Shown piece by piece: positions 12,960 through 23,645 of a stretch of 38,385 nt of DNA (position 1 is the first letter of the stretch; each line of letters opens with the position of its first letter). The stretch lies in assembly GCA_009733575.1 (NCBI GenBank), contig ML769681.1, positions 45,003-83,387 of the forward strand. The letters are read 5' to 3'. Origin of the DNA: Gymnopus androsaceus JB14 (taxonomy: Eukaryota; Basidiomycota; Agaricomycetes; Agaricales; Omphalotaceae). The notes under the pieces were generated by a model. The model was not told where the DNA came from. It saw only the letters and a list, made by a program, of their open reading frames with translations, and did not search any database. The position numbers were made by a program, and so were the translations under genes.

Positions 12960-13402
12960 TAGTCATGGGCAAGAATCATGACTCTATCTGACTCTTGACT
13001 CTTTGCTAGGATACTCTTACTCCAAAACCCATGATCTTAACTCTAGCCATGAGTAGAATCACCTAGAGTCAAGAGTCAAATCAATCCAAGGATACTCTAG
13101 AGTAAACATTGAATAACCTAATAAGTGTTCTATTAGATGTATTAAATATTAGTATATAACCTTCAGCAGTAGCAATATTGATGTTTCAGACACATTTCAC
13201 TAACAATATATCATATACAACACATAGCAAGTATTTAAGAGTATCCTTGCTAGAGTATCCTAGGTCCCAAACCAGGTGATTCTAACTCTACTCCAGAGTA
13301 GAGTCATGATCCTTTTTTTTGTAGTATGACTCTATCCTAGAATCACTTCCTAGGATCATGACTAGAGTATCCTTGATGATTCATGATTCTTGCCCATGAC
13401 TA
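12960..13402. mobile_element. hAT-type MITE with 8-bp target duplication
   Basis: This 443-bp element is bounded by TAGTCATGGGCAAGAATCAT at the left and its inverse at the right. The 8-bp sequence CTGCAGAG occurs directly before (12952-12959) and directly after (13403-13410). An 8-bp duplication and TA-G-type ends are the known signature of the hAT superfamily. The interior has no coding region and consists of repeated AGAGTATCCT/AGGATACTCT and GACTCTA motifs in both orientations, so most of the element can fold on itself. It lies inside the long-TIR element and is therefore the younger insertion. Confidence 0.92.
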
Positions 13403-13664
13403 CTGCAGAGACGTGATGCATGGAGGTGCCAACACCGAAGCTACTGGCTCAAGTCTAGAGCAGGATCAGGCACGAAATCCTGCACTTGTAACCAACTCAT
13501 ATTTAACCTACTACATTTACTTACTTGGTAGTACTAGTATTAGTACGGTGCCAGTGGTCCATACAAGATCTGTAGCTGTAATCTTGCAATTGATGATCCA
13601 AGTTACCAAATATTAGTTGTACTGTGTAAGTAAGCTATATCTAACTTGTCAACCCATGGTGTTG

Positions 13665-14084
13665 CCCCTCATTCTGCCCTCATTCTGGACTATCTGCTGC
13701 CCTGGGAGTGGGCAAACATATTGTCCCCTTACCACCCTCCCTTGAAAAAGTTTACAGGAAAGAACAATAATTTCATTGTCTATTTCTAATGGGAAAGGAA
13801 GCCAATTACGGTGGAAATTTCAGCTGAAAAAGACAAATTTTCCCAGCATCTTTTACATGTGTGAAAGGAAGGAAATTTCTCATGAAATTGTCCTTTTTTA
13901 TCCTCGGCAAAAGCTCCTAATTTTTCAGGGGAGATTTATAGTGTAAAAGGTTATCTTTCCCAGGTTCATTTACCAATGCAAAAGATCTCCTTTCTCGCAG
14001 GAGATTGCACAGGAAAAAGTGTATATTTTACTTGACAAATTTCCTGTAAAATTTCGACTGATAATAACTCAGTCCGCCGGGGTG
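13665..14084 (-). repeat. Right long terminal inverted repeat
   Basis: Reverse complement of 12271-12690, ending in CCGGGGTG followed by the ATT duplication. The longest uninterrupted matching blocks lie in the outer 150 bp. Confidence 0.85.
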
Positions 14085-15440
14085 ATTATGCCGGATCATA
14101 CACCCTCATACCCTGACAGATATTGGATCAATTATACCAGGTGTATAATTTTGTATATTCATTTATACAAGATTTATACAAGATTATACACAATTTATAC
14201 TGAGTCAAACTTCATTCACTCAGCGCTTGACTTATGCACTGGCTGGTACATAGGTTGCTTGAGTGGATTTTTTTATTGTACATATAAAGTTTGCATGACC
14301 ATTCAAAATTCTTGTGCAGCCACAAGCAGTTCACTTGAATAAATTGCCAGGTGAGGAGTTGTCCAAGCAGAGGGCCCAGGGATGAAAGGTGCGCATGCGG
14401 TGTGAAACTCCAAGTCTTTTCAAACTCCGAATTCCGTAGCTATACAGTCTCACGTGCAACTGATTTTTTTTTCATTCTTTCATCACCTTCCAGCTATTGC
14501 TCAACGTTATTCTCCAGGTATTCTCAACTTTTTGTACTCTGCTGGATCCTCAAGGCTTCAAAATTTCAACACTCAAGTCATCAAAGTTGAACAGGAACTA
14601 GTTCTTTTTTATCAAACGGTGGTGGCATTGGGTCTATTGGTGAGCACAATTCATTTTTTGCAGGCTGTTGTTTCTTATTAACTTCTCCCGCCACAACAGT
14701 GACTTGCAGATTCTCCAGTGGCACTGGTGTCGCCATTGATAATATCAGCTGTAATGGCTACAGGCTAACAACGCCAATGACAACTGGACTTGTGCTGCTA
14801 CATCTTTCCTCGGCCTGTAGGCTGTGGGGCTGCCCAAGTTTGTCTTCGTCTCTTACATGCTTTTATTTTTCCTGCTAACAATGTTTACACAGGTTGCATT
14901 AGGACATGTTTCACCTTTTATTAGTTGCTTGAGGAGTTTTTTTTGTATGCATCTGCTCTCCAGGCTGACAGCCATTAAGGGTATGTTACTTTCGCTACCA
15001 AGGATGCTGATTATACTGGTCTTTTTCCATTGACAGCTGTCTTTTTCTATTTTGGGAGGTTGAAGCGGGAGTATTGGCATGTGCGAAGCTGACGGCAATT
15101 AAAGGTATGCTACTTTCGCTGCCAATGATGGTGATTATACTAATCTTCTTCCATTGACAGGCTGTCTTTCTCTATCCTGGGAGGTTGAAGCAGGAGCATT
15201 GGAAGTGAATGTACCACATAGCACTCAAATGTATATGCATATCCTGCTGTAGTCATAGCCTTTTCAATAAAAATTGCTTGCTATTCATTTTCGCACCACT
15301 CAATGAATCTCAATTACTATAATACAGTATAATATAGGATATAAACCCATATAAATGAGTATAATTCAATGTATAAACAGGCAATTGCCTGTGAGAGGCT
15401 CGCGTATAATGGTGTATGAAATGGTATGATCCGGTATACT
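14085..15440. mobile_element. Possible decayed element with imperfect inverted ends
   Basis: Sequence near 14088-14200 (CCGGATCATAC followed by TATAC-rich repeats) resembles the reverse complement of about 15310-15440, including the shared blocks CCGGATCATAC and ATTCATTTATA-like runs, at perhaps 70-75 percent. The enclosed 1.1 kb has short open stretches but no recognised domain. Outer borders and target duplication are not resolved; the long-TIR element appears to have inserted close to its left end. Chance similarity of AT-rich sequence is the main alternative. Confidence 0.4.
14962..15202 (+). repeat. Tandem duplication of a ~117-bp module
   Basis: Unit 1 (14962-15077) and unit 2 (15086-15202) align along their full length with about 85 percent identity. 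Each copy contains a GTATG...CATTGACAG stretch with intron-like ends flanked by matching putative exon pieces (CTGACAGCCATTAAGG on one side, GCTGTC...GGGAGGTTGAAG on the other). This looks like a duplicated exon-intron-exon module of an unidentified gene. No long reading frame supports a working product. Confidence 0.75.
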
Positions 15441-15562
15441 GTTTATGAACTCGGGAATGTTCAGGCCTACGCGTGACCTGTGGGAAAAGGAGGCCGCGTT
15501 TTCGTCACGTTGCTGTGATCCCACGTCTCGAGTTTCTCATTCTCTCTTCTTACCACCAACAC

Positions 15563-15589
15563 AGAGTTTCTCAACCTTGGAGAAACTCT
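15563..15589 (+). other. Perfect 10-bp hairpin in the element leader
   Basis: AGAGTTTCTC and GAGAAACTCT pair perfectly around a 7-nt loop (AACCTTG). It lies about 150 bp upstream of the first gag ATG (15740), so it would sit in the 5' untranslated RNA. A role in RNA structure or packaging is possible but unproven. Confidence 0.6.
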
Positions 15590-15739
15590 CTAATTCTTCT
15601 TGTAAATAATTAAGATTAATTTCTCAATCCTCATTTCCGAAAAATCGTCCAAATCGCTCTTTTGAATCGCCCGTTTTTGCACATCTCCGCGACATCTTCC
15701 AAACAGCTCCCTCAAATCGCCCTTGTCTCATCAGTCGAC

Positions 15740-17645
15740 ATGGTGAACACTAGGAGCACCAGCAAGGACGCAAACGACACAGGAGACACCTCCGGTGCCC
15801 AAGCTGGTCGGCAGCGACCCAGAAGAACCGTAGCAGCATCCTCGGCTGGAGGCCAACCAGACCAACAGCAGCTGACAGCACCCTAACGGCTCGCTGCTAC
15901 ACCTTCTGAACGAGCAGCACGTCGACCCTATTCCTCCACGGGCTTCGTCCTCAACCAGCTTCTGCTCCTCCAGTGGCTAGCCGTGCACCATGGAACGGCA
16001 TCAGGGCACCTCTGGTGCCTCCCACTCCTTCATCCGCTATCTCCGGAACACTGTCCGTTCCTGGAAGTTCCCTCGCTCCACCAGCTCCTCCTCCCAGCGA
16101 ACGTCGCTGGGGAGGGATTCTGACGCCTAACGCCTTTCGTGCGGAATTCGGTGGCCAGGATCACTCCTCCTCAGCTTCGAGGCGCAGGGCAGGAGGGCTC
16201 CTCTGCTGCCCCAGATCAGCAAGGTGAGCTATACTACTTTCCATGCCGTTGTTTCTCCTCGACGGCACGCCGTTTCTCCTCGGCTCAACATCGTTTCTCC
16301 TCGACGCACTCATCGTTTCTCCTCGATGAGTCCTTTCCGTTTTCGGTCGTTTCTCCTCGACCTTTCTCATCCGTCATCTCTCCGTGCATGACATTTGCTA
16401 ACTTACATTACCCATCCAGCTCTAAACCCTGGCTCCTCGCATTCCAGGATCTCGGAATTCGAGCGACGACTTCGGGTACCTGGACAATTCGTCCGAGCTC
16501 CACCTCTTCCTCTCCGCAGTCCCTTTCAAGGCTCCCTGCCTCCACCACGTTCTCCACACTCCCAGGGACACGCTCAGCCTGACCATCGTTCCCACTCACC
16601 TCGCAGACGAGAGTCTCGTCCGACTCCTCGAATGCAGGGTTCTGCAGCCCCAGCTGCTGAGGACGCTGGTGCTGGTAGCGAGATCCCGATTGCCGAACGA
16701 CTCTGGTCTGAAGGGCACCTGGGGTGATCCGAGTCAGGCTCAGCTCCACTCGTACATGGAGCCCTTCCAACTAGAATGTATAACGAACAATCTAGTTGCC
16801 GCCACACTCCGCGGTGGACTCAAGACCTTCATCCCCCTCGCATACTTCGCATCGCGCTTCGCTGACTCTTCACTAAAGTCAGTTGATTCTGCCGATGCCA
16901 GCGCTATCATCCTCGACGGCGCTGGGGGGATAAAAGTAAAATCAAAATCCTTCACCGACGTCCCACTCTCGCAGATCGATCTCAACGACTTCAATAGTCT
17001 TGCTCGGGGCATGCCAAGAGCGTTTCGCCAACACTTTGTTCCGAAAGGAGCAGATGCTCCAGGCCATAAGCTAGCGCTAGGAATCGCCGACATGCTGGAT
17101 GCCATGTTCAACATGGTCAAGGATCGATCCGACTTCGAGCTGGGTTTCGAGATATACAAGCTTTACGTGGATAGGGCGTACCACCAGTGGTTCACGTTCC
17201 AGGACACGAACATCCGCATTGATCTGTTCCATGGGACCCTGTACCAGGAATGTCTGCTTTCATGGCAGACTCTAAGGGTGAAGGAGGAGGAGGCTCGCAG
17301 AAAGACACAGAAACAGGTCCATCCCTCCTCATCTTCGAAACCCCAAGGTCATGGCCAGAAACGTTCGTTTCGAGACGGGACTCATCATCGAAAGAGAATT
17401 CGCACTCTGGAGGCAAGTGGAAGTGCTATCTATGCGGGTCGACGGAACACAACTGGAACCAGCACAAGCCACGCTCCTCAGACTTCCTACGAAAGTCAGG
17501 TCGCCTCTTCGTCGATGCTGAAGGCACGGCCTACTGCCACAGCTTCAATGGCCCCTTCGGTTGCTCGAAATCCCCCTGCACCTTCGCCCACAAATGTGGT
17601 CTGTGTGGCTCCTCCGAGCACGGATCCCAGGGGCACCAACGCTAA
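15740..17645 (+). pseudogene. Gag-like protein of the Ngaro element
   Basis: Gag would coat the element RNA. The N-terminus starts MVNTRSTSKDAND at 15740 in a context rich in Gln, Pro and Ser; a TAA at 15884 and later frame changes break it. After a probable intron (16224-16419) the frame continues as ALNPGSSHSRISEFERR. The conserved core at about 16740-17260 reads MEPFQLECITNNLVAATLRG through YHQWFTFQDTNIRIDLFHG. The C-terminus (17421-17642), reached by a frame change near 17270-17420, carries zinc-binding patterns CYLCGSTEH, then CSKSPCTFAHKCGLCGSSEH. The frame ends at TAA 17643-17645 and pol continues in the same frame. Gag identity rests on position, the zinc fingers and resemblance to other fungal DIRS-order Gags. 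Confidence 0.65.
16224..16419 (+). other. Probable gag intron containing a 21-bp periodic motif
   Basis: GTGAGC donor, TGCTAAC branch-like site near 16397 and CATCCAG acceptor join CAGCAAG to CTCTAAACCC in frame. Within it a TTTCTCCTCGA-type motif (final A varies) recurs at about 16250, 16271, 16292, 16314 and 16348, spaced mostly 21-22 bp. The stretch is also open in one frame, where it would encode RRFSSTARRFSSAQHRFSS, so retention as coding sequence is an alternative. Confidence 0.55.
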
Positions 17646-19442
17646 CGACGTTCGGTTCTCCACCCGCCTCATCCCGAGGCATGGGAGCGTCTTCTCAAGG
17701 AATCCGATGCTCCTGAGAAGTTCGCTGGGATTCCGAAAGGTCTCACTGAAGGTTTTCGTATCGGTTTAGATAATTTCACACTCGCTTCAACATATATTCC
17801 ACCGAATCATTTCCGTACAGAGGAACACGCAAACGTCATTCGCACAAAGTTCGCCCAAGAAATGGAACTTGGCCGAATCTCCCATCCCTTCCACCCCGAT
17901 GAGCTACAGGCTCAAATCGGTTATTTCACAACCGCTCCCATGGCTGTCGTTGAGCAACGACCGGGAAAATTCAGAATCGTAATCGATCACTCGTTTCCGC
18001 GCAAAACCCTACCTCCAGACTTCCCGCGCGATATCCCATCCCCACCATCCGATGGACGTCCTACCCCTCCTATCGAGTTCGACGCGTCAGAGATATCCAT
18101 CAACGCTCTAATTGACTGCCAATGACTTCCCTTGTGATTGGGGCTCCTTCTCTGAATGCTATCTCATGGTAGCCGAGGCACCTCCAGGTACTTATATGAA
18201 CATTAATTTACCTATGCATGACACGCTAACAAGTCCCTTTCCATAAAGGCACCGAGGCCGCCATCTTTGATGTTGACGCAGCCTTCCTGCAACATCCCAA
18301 TCCATCCCTCCGCACGCCGTTTCGTCGCCCTGATGCTTGACGGCTTGATACATTTAGACCTCATGCTCAACTTTGGGAAGAGGCCAGCGCCTGGCATCTG
18401 GGGTCATGTCGCAGACGCTATGGCATGGATCCTCAGGTTCAAAGGCGTCGAAGCCCTACTCAAGTGGGTCGATGACTTCGTCTTCTTCCGATACCCCAAA
18501 GGTCGCAATTCAGATAATTCGTACATCTTCTCATACGACGACTCTCTTATCTGGTCGACTGGCCGCGATTCTTGGATGGCCTTGGGCCCCTAGCAAGTTC
18601 GTACCATTCGCATCCTTTTTCAAATACATCGGTTTTCTCTGGCATATCGAGGAGAAGACCGTACAGCTCCCAGAGGACAAGAAGGAGAAGTACATCTCCC
18701 GACTAGCTCCCTGGGTAGCGAAGGAACGCCAATTTGTGGATAAAGTGGAGGAGCTCATCGGCACCCTTAACCACATCGCCCTCGTAGTCCCCACCGGAAA
18801 AACGAGGTTGATCAATCTATTCAACTTTCGCACCGGTTCAAATCATCCAAGAGATTCATCCCGCATTCCATACCAGCCAAGCTCCAGGAAGACATCGACT
18901 GGTGGAACAATTTGTTACACCAACCCTTCGTTGGAATGGACATCATCAAACTCCCTGATTTCATTGAAATCGAACTCTTTGTGGACGCTTCGACCTCCTG
19001 GGGAATCGGTCTCACACTGAACGGGAAGTGGCTGGCTTGGGAATACAAACCGGGCTGGACGGACTCGGACCGACATATAGGATGGAGAGAGATGGTAGCG
19101 GTAGAACTCGCGCTACGGACCCTCATCTCTTCTGGCTACAGGAATGTCAGCATCCGTCTCCGTTCAGACAACATCGGTGTTGTCGGGGCCCTAAAGAAGG
19201 GAAGCTCTCGAGGCTACGAGATCAACCTAATCCTACGGAAGATCATTGAACTAATGCAAGAATTCAAGGTTTGGATCGAATGCACATGGATATCCACGCA
19301 CGACAACCCAGCAGACGCACCCTCGAGAGGTGAATTCCCTCCTCGAAAGCAAATCCATTCCCATCCGCCAGCAGTACCGCGCCACCTAAAACCCTACATA
19401 CAGAACTCGATACAACCAAATGACAGACGCCTTTCTCGCTAA
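17646..19442 (+). pseudogene. Reverse transcriptase-RNase H of the Ngaro element
   Basis: This part copies element RNA into DNA and removes the RNA strand. Reading starts directly after the gag TAA in the same frame. Seen motifs: VEQRPGKFRIVIDHSFPRK (17950), IFDVDAAF (18265), NIPIHPSARRFVALMLDG (18288), the catalytic LLKWVDDFVFF (about 18460), and SKFVPFASFFKYIGFLW (18590). RNase H follows with FVDASTSWGIG (18978), WREMVAVELAL (19084), LRSDNIGVVGAL (19158) and THDNPADAPSRG (19300), so all four acidic residues are present. A 61-bp intron fits at 18188-18248. Frame changes lie near 18119, 18290, 18550 and 18840, each restored by following family-like sequence in another frame. The product is certainly broken. 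Confidence 0.8.
18188..18248 (+). other. Intron inside the reverse transcriptase
   Basis: GTACTT donor, CGCTAAC branch-like site at about 18225 and AAAG acceptor. Removal joins GTAGCCGAGGCACCTCCAG to GCACCGAGGCC and gives the continuous VAEAPPG-TEAAIFDVDAAF, which reads as uninterrupted reverse transcriptase. Introns in retroelements are unusual because a spliced RNA template would lose them. Confidence 0.65.
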
Positions 19443-19775
19443 CCAGAGATAACCGCCTTTTATTTCTACCTTACGATTACATATTCATACCTTACTTCTC
19501 CGTTGCGTCACCCAGAGTTCCTCTACCGCATTGTATATAACTCTATACGAACCAGTAATTAACAGAAATTCATTAATGGATACGAGCTAACACGAGATGG
19601 AACAACGGTCACAAGCGTGACACAACCTCTCTCTTGACTTCCATCATCGCTGCAGGCCCTTCAACCTGACAACCTTACACACATCAAATCCTCACTATCT
19701 ACCAAACCGCCATACACGCGCACATTCCAAACCACCATTCCAGCTATCTACCAATCCCTACAGACACAATCTGCC

Positions 19776-20870
19776 ATGCCACTGTATAGAGGGAGATTCA
19801 TTCCTAACTCTGATATCACTCCCCGCGTTCGCTTGATCAATCCTGCGGACACCTTAGCTCCTAACCCAGCCAATACTCTTGATCAGAACGCTCGAAACGT
19901 CATTGATGCTGCCGTCTCGCAAAAGACGAAACAGAGGAAACTGCAATACACAGCAGAATTCCTGGTTTGGGCCGCAGATCAGGCGTTGACAGAGGAGGAG
20001 GTCCTCCCTCCCTCTGAGGCCACGCTATGCAACTACGCTGCTTCCTTCGCTGGAAAACTAGCAGGCGGAACCACAAAGGCGAAACTGTCTGCAGTGAAGG
20101 GTTGGGTGCAGAGAAGGGGGCTCACATGGGAAGGCGGAGCCAACCTACGAAATGTGCTCAATGGCGTAGAACGCAGAGCACCAGCCTCATCCTTCCGTGA
20201 ACAACGACCACCTGTAAAGAAAGAACACATTAGCACCCTATTCGACGAGCTGGATCTCTCAGGTTCGTGTGGCCTAGACCACGCCATAGCTGCAGCTAGC
20301 GCAGGCTGTTTCTATGGTCAGCTGAGAGGTGGCGGAATCCTCCCTCCTTCCTCTAATCCCACCAAGTACAATCCCTCCGACCTTCCTACGGTGAAGGACC
20401 TGAAAGCTGCTAATGAAAACGGTGATAGGAAGCTCAGGCTTCCGAAAACCAAGACAGCTCAGTCCAGGGGGGAGGAAGTAGTTTACTCACCTCAGCCGGG
20501 TCGAACCAGTCCGACGAGGGCATGGAGGGAGCACATCCGAGTCAACAGGCTAGGCCCCAACGACCCTCTTCTAGCATTCAGGGACAAAAACGACAAGTTA
20601 AAGGTCCTCATGAAATTGGCATTCTTGAAGCGCTGCAACGCAGTATGGTCCAGACACGACATTCCATGTATGACTGGCCATTGTTTCCATATCGGAGGCA
20701 CGACCCACTACCTTGTCCAAGGTATTCCTCCCGACATCGTCAAGATGCTCGGTCGCTGGAAGTCGGACGCGTTCCTCAAATATTGGAGAGACCTCGACTC
20801 GCTCGCTTCTATTCATCTCCACAGACACCATGTCCAGAATCACTACGCAGTCCGCCTACAGTATCCTTAG
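19776..20870 (+). pseudogene. Tyrosine recombinase of the Ngaro element
   Basis: The 364-residue frame is open from an ATG. Tyrosine recombinases cut and join DNA with a conserved R, K, HxxR, H/W, Y set. Here R184 (YGQLRGGG), K224 or K226 (RLPKTKT), H302, W328 (LGRWKSDAF) and the nucleophile Y336 (KYWRDLD) are visible, but the second arginine is replaced: the motif reads GHCFHIGGTT, with His305 encoded by CAT at 20688-20690. The glutamate of the usual LRxGE box is also Gly. The N-terminal half (residues 40-150) fits a SAM-like core-binding domain. The frame is intact although gag and pol are broken, but loss of the catalytic Arg should abolish activity. A chromosomal recombinase is unlikely given the adjacent RNase H. 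Confidence 0.85.
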
Positions 20871-22372
20871 TCCATTTTTACATTTCTTCCACCGAATAGT
20901 CCGCACATTCTCGTTTTGTTAAATATCATCTCCTTTCACCTATACTTGTAAAGGTCATTGTCCATACATGTCGAGCTTCACCCTAGACATAAATATATAT
21001 TCTCTTTGTCCAATATCTCCTCAGTTTCCACAGTCTTGGGCTCATGCCCCTGTGGGTTAGTCGTCTTCAGAAAACCGACGCGCCTGTGGCTACTTCGCAT
21101 GGGTTATCGGTTTCTGAATCCTCCGCGCCCCCAGGCCGGAAAATTAATTCCATTCTCATTGCGAAAATTAATTCGCGCATTGGAATTAATCTTCCTGCAT
21201 GCCTATGCCCAATACACATTACCAGTAACTTATGCTCTTATAGTTTGCAAAAATATATTATTTTCTTCATGTGTAACTTGACCGTGAGGATCACATACAA
21301 GTAAGACGAAATTATTTATACACACTCACGGCTCCGTTTGGAATTAATCTGGCAACGGGATTTTAATATCGAACTACAATCATTTTCTCGGAATTCATCT
21401 AGTCTTTGACCAATCTCAAAACAAAAACTTAGAACTGCATCGATTTTGCAATGGCAATCCTAATCACATCCAATTCCTTGTTCATATCAGTTTGAATCTG
21501 GTATAAAGGTCTAAATTGAAACAGAAATTGTTTTTCCTAGATTTGATTCAATCTGAATGCCGCAGCAAGCAGAATGCGCTCAGCAGCTGGAACACAGCCC
21601 CATGTCTCCTTTCCTCCTTTCAACCATCATTGACATTGTCACCCATTGTTCCTGTTGTTCAAGAGTCAAAATCAAGGGTCAAAACTCCCTCAAAACTCCT
21701 CAATTATATGACATGAACAAGATCTTTGGTACACAAGCTCAAGTTGTCAAGCCTCCGCATACAATGCAAACACTTAGGAACTAGTACTCAAGATTTCTTC
21801 ATGTATATTCTCTTCTTTCCATTGACACATTTCGGGGCGGATTGTGCTCCTGGCTCATAGGTGAGTATTGGGTGCTGTTTTGTGATCATTTAATAACAGT
21901 TGATTTGCCAGCAGCAACACCAAATCCAAAGAAACCGATGATGTAGGGAGTCTGCCAAGGGTGCTGAGTGAGCAGGAGATGATGTACAGAGGAGTCGGTC
22001 GGGGCCGGGCCCTATATCTATTCACAATTACCTTCCATGTTCTCGTTTGCCAATAAATTCTATATGCTGCATTTTTTTCAACCATCGGGATACATCGGGA
22101 AAAAAACATCGGGATGCCCCGGCAATAAGAGAAATTGAGCGAACAACCCAAAACTTGCTCATAGATTAACTCCAGACTGAATTCAGAAACGTTCCGGAAA
22201 TCCGACTTTTGGCTGAGATCCGGTCGGCCTCTATTCTGGATTCTTTTACTTATCATTTAGATCTCGTCTAAACTATCAGAGACCAGATTGATTCCGATCT
22301 CACTACCTTCCTGTGTACACCTCGGAGGCCGTATAATCGCGCATAAACGTATAAATTTATACTGGATCATAC
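20871..22372. other. Element tail and non-coding DNA
   Basis: No gene supported. TTCAGAAAACCGA (21066-21078) and TCGGTTTCTGAA (21107-21118) form an imperfect stem in the presumed 3' tail of the retroelement, and GAAAATTAATT occurs twice at 21139-21175. From 21300 on, sequence is non-coding; GGCTCCGTTTGGAATTAAT near 21330 looks like a MITE end but no partner was found. CATCGGGA occurs three times at 22083-22115. Confidence 0.45.
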
Positions 22373-22861
22373 GGGTCCATTCGGTAGTTTCCGCAGTTCA
22401 GTTCTACACACGGGAAGTGGAAATCGGATGGCGGTCCGGTGACTCAGCAGGCCCACGGCAACCATCGTATTGTAGGTTTAATCGATTATTTACATCTTCC
22501 ATGCCCCCCATTGCAATAATAGCAGCTGTAAATGAGTGGACACAAGCTGCTATTGAAATTACACACACCTCATAACATTTGCAGCAGCCCTCTATGCATC
22601 TACTGGAGTCAGCCCTATCATACATACATAGTGGGTATAGCCAATGCCCTTATTTTTGCCTCTACCCATGCAAAAACAAAGTACAGTGTTGAAGCAAGGC
22701 AAAGAAAGTGGTTGTAAGTAAAGAACGATACAAAATATGCTGAACATGCATGCAAAGTGCATGTATTTAAGTTGCCGTAGGTCTGCCGAGTCACCGGACC
22801 GTCATCCGATTTCCGCTTCCCGTGTGTATAACTGAACTTGCGGAAACTACCGAACGGACCC
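22373..22861. mobile_element. 489-bp MITE with ~92-bp TIRs and TAC target duplication
   Basis: The left arm begins GGGTCCATTCGGTAGTTTCC and matches the reverse complement of the right arm, which ends CTACCGAACGGACCC, for about 92 bp with roughly 90 percent identity. TAC lies directly before (22370-22372) and directly after (22862-22864). A 3-bp duplication and GG-start ends fit Harbinger-type MITEs. The core has no coding region. Confidence 0.88.
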
Positions 22862-23645
22862 TACCGATTATAATCATGGGGAAATGCTGATGAGGACACA
22901 AATACATCAGTAAGAAGGTATGATTTCCTATATCCGCGCATGTCAATAGTCTCAAAATTTTCTTCCTACAATACAGGAACAGCGAGATCGTATATTACAC
23001 ACATTAGATGGGAGATCAACACTCCCTGCACGGTAGAGAAAGAGACTGAGCCCTTGGCGTAGAGACGCCGCCTTTGAGCCTTTTGGGTTTCTGGGAAGCT
23101 GCTATATGTCAAGCCGGAGACAGGCAGGTCCAAGTTTGGTCGCGCTATGACTTGAATCGATCTCAGGTCTTCTTTTAAAAAGGCCTATATAGACTCGAGA
23201 ATCGAGGCAATGGTACTGCTGCCTCGGAATTTGGCTGGAATCTAAGCTGCAAACGTGGCGTCAGCTCGGAGACGAAGCGAGGAAGGATTGATAGGGATGA
23301 GATGTACCTTCGTTGGTAAACATTCAAAACAGATGTAGGTTGATGACATTTTGAAGGATTTGCCCAACGAGGGACTCGGGGATCTGGGAAAATGGAAAAG
23401 AAGTACATCGCTACAGTTCTTGCTTTTGCCCGTTTCGTTAGTCACCTGGATTTTCCGACATGAGTCCTTCGCCAAGTCTTCTTCACACTGAGCTCGGCAT
23501 TCCTAAACCACCATACGTAGTGCGAGCGCTACCACTGATTTCCAATGTACGTCTGGAGAGCAATCGATAATCCTTAGCGCCGCTATCGTGGCAATCCCCG
23601 ACAGGCCTGTGCCCGAGTTGATAATAACAAAAAGGACATTCGCAC
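22862..23645. other. Non-coding, no gene supported
   Basis: A minus-strand stretch (from about 23349 down to 23242) would encode MSSTYICFECLPTKVHL and could be a first exon of a gene fragment with a CxxC pair, but no continuation was found. Otherwise nothing recognisable. Confidence 0.4.

Larger units (their letters stand above)
12271..14084. mobile_element. 1.8-kb element with ~420-bp terminal inverted repeats
   Basis: Positions 12271 to about 12690 match the reverse complement of about 13665-14084 at high identity over nearly their full length. The ends read CACCCCGGCGGACTGAG and its complement. The trinucleotide ATT precedes the left end (12268-12270) and follows the right end (14085-14087), consistent with a 3-bp target duplication as made by Harbinger or CACTA-type transposases. 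The core has no coding region and instead carries the nested hAT-type MITE at 12960-13402. Subtracting that insertion leaves about 1.36 kb. It is a non-autonomous DNA transposon; the superfamily is not certain. Confidence 0.85.
15440..21290 (+). mobile_element. Ngaro/DIRS-like tyrosine-recombinase retroelement
   Basis: The order gag, reverse transcriptase plus RNase H, tyrosine recombinase, all on one strand, with no methyltransferase-like domain seen, fits the Ngaro group of DIRS-order elements known from basidiomycetes. Such elements integrate with a tyrosine recombinase in place of a DDE integrase and end in split direct repeats, not LTRs. I did not find the split repeats by eye, so the borders are approximate. 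The copy is dead: several frameshifts in gag and pol and a changed catalytic residue in the recombinase. Confidence 0.75.

Noticed and set aside
19776..20870. A stand-alone Crypton transposon
   Set aside because: The recombinase is directly preceded on the same strand by reverse transcriptase and RNase H, so a DIRS-order retroelement is the better call.
15440..21290. LTR retrotransposon
   Set aside because: No long direct repeats flank it by eye and the integrase is replaced by a tyrosine recombinase.
21320..21500. MITE starting GGCTCCGTTTGGAATTAAT
   Set aside because: No inverse partner end was found nearby, so the element cannot be delimited.
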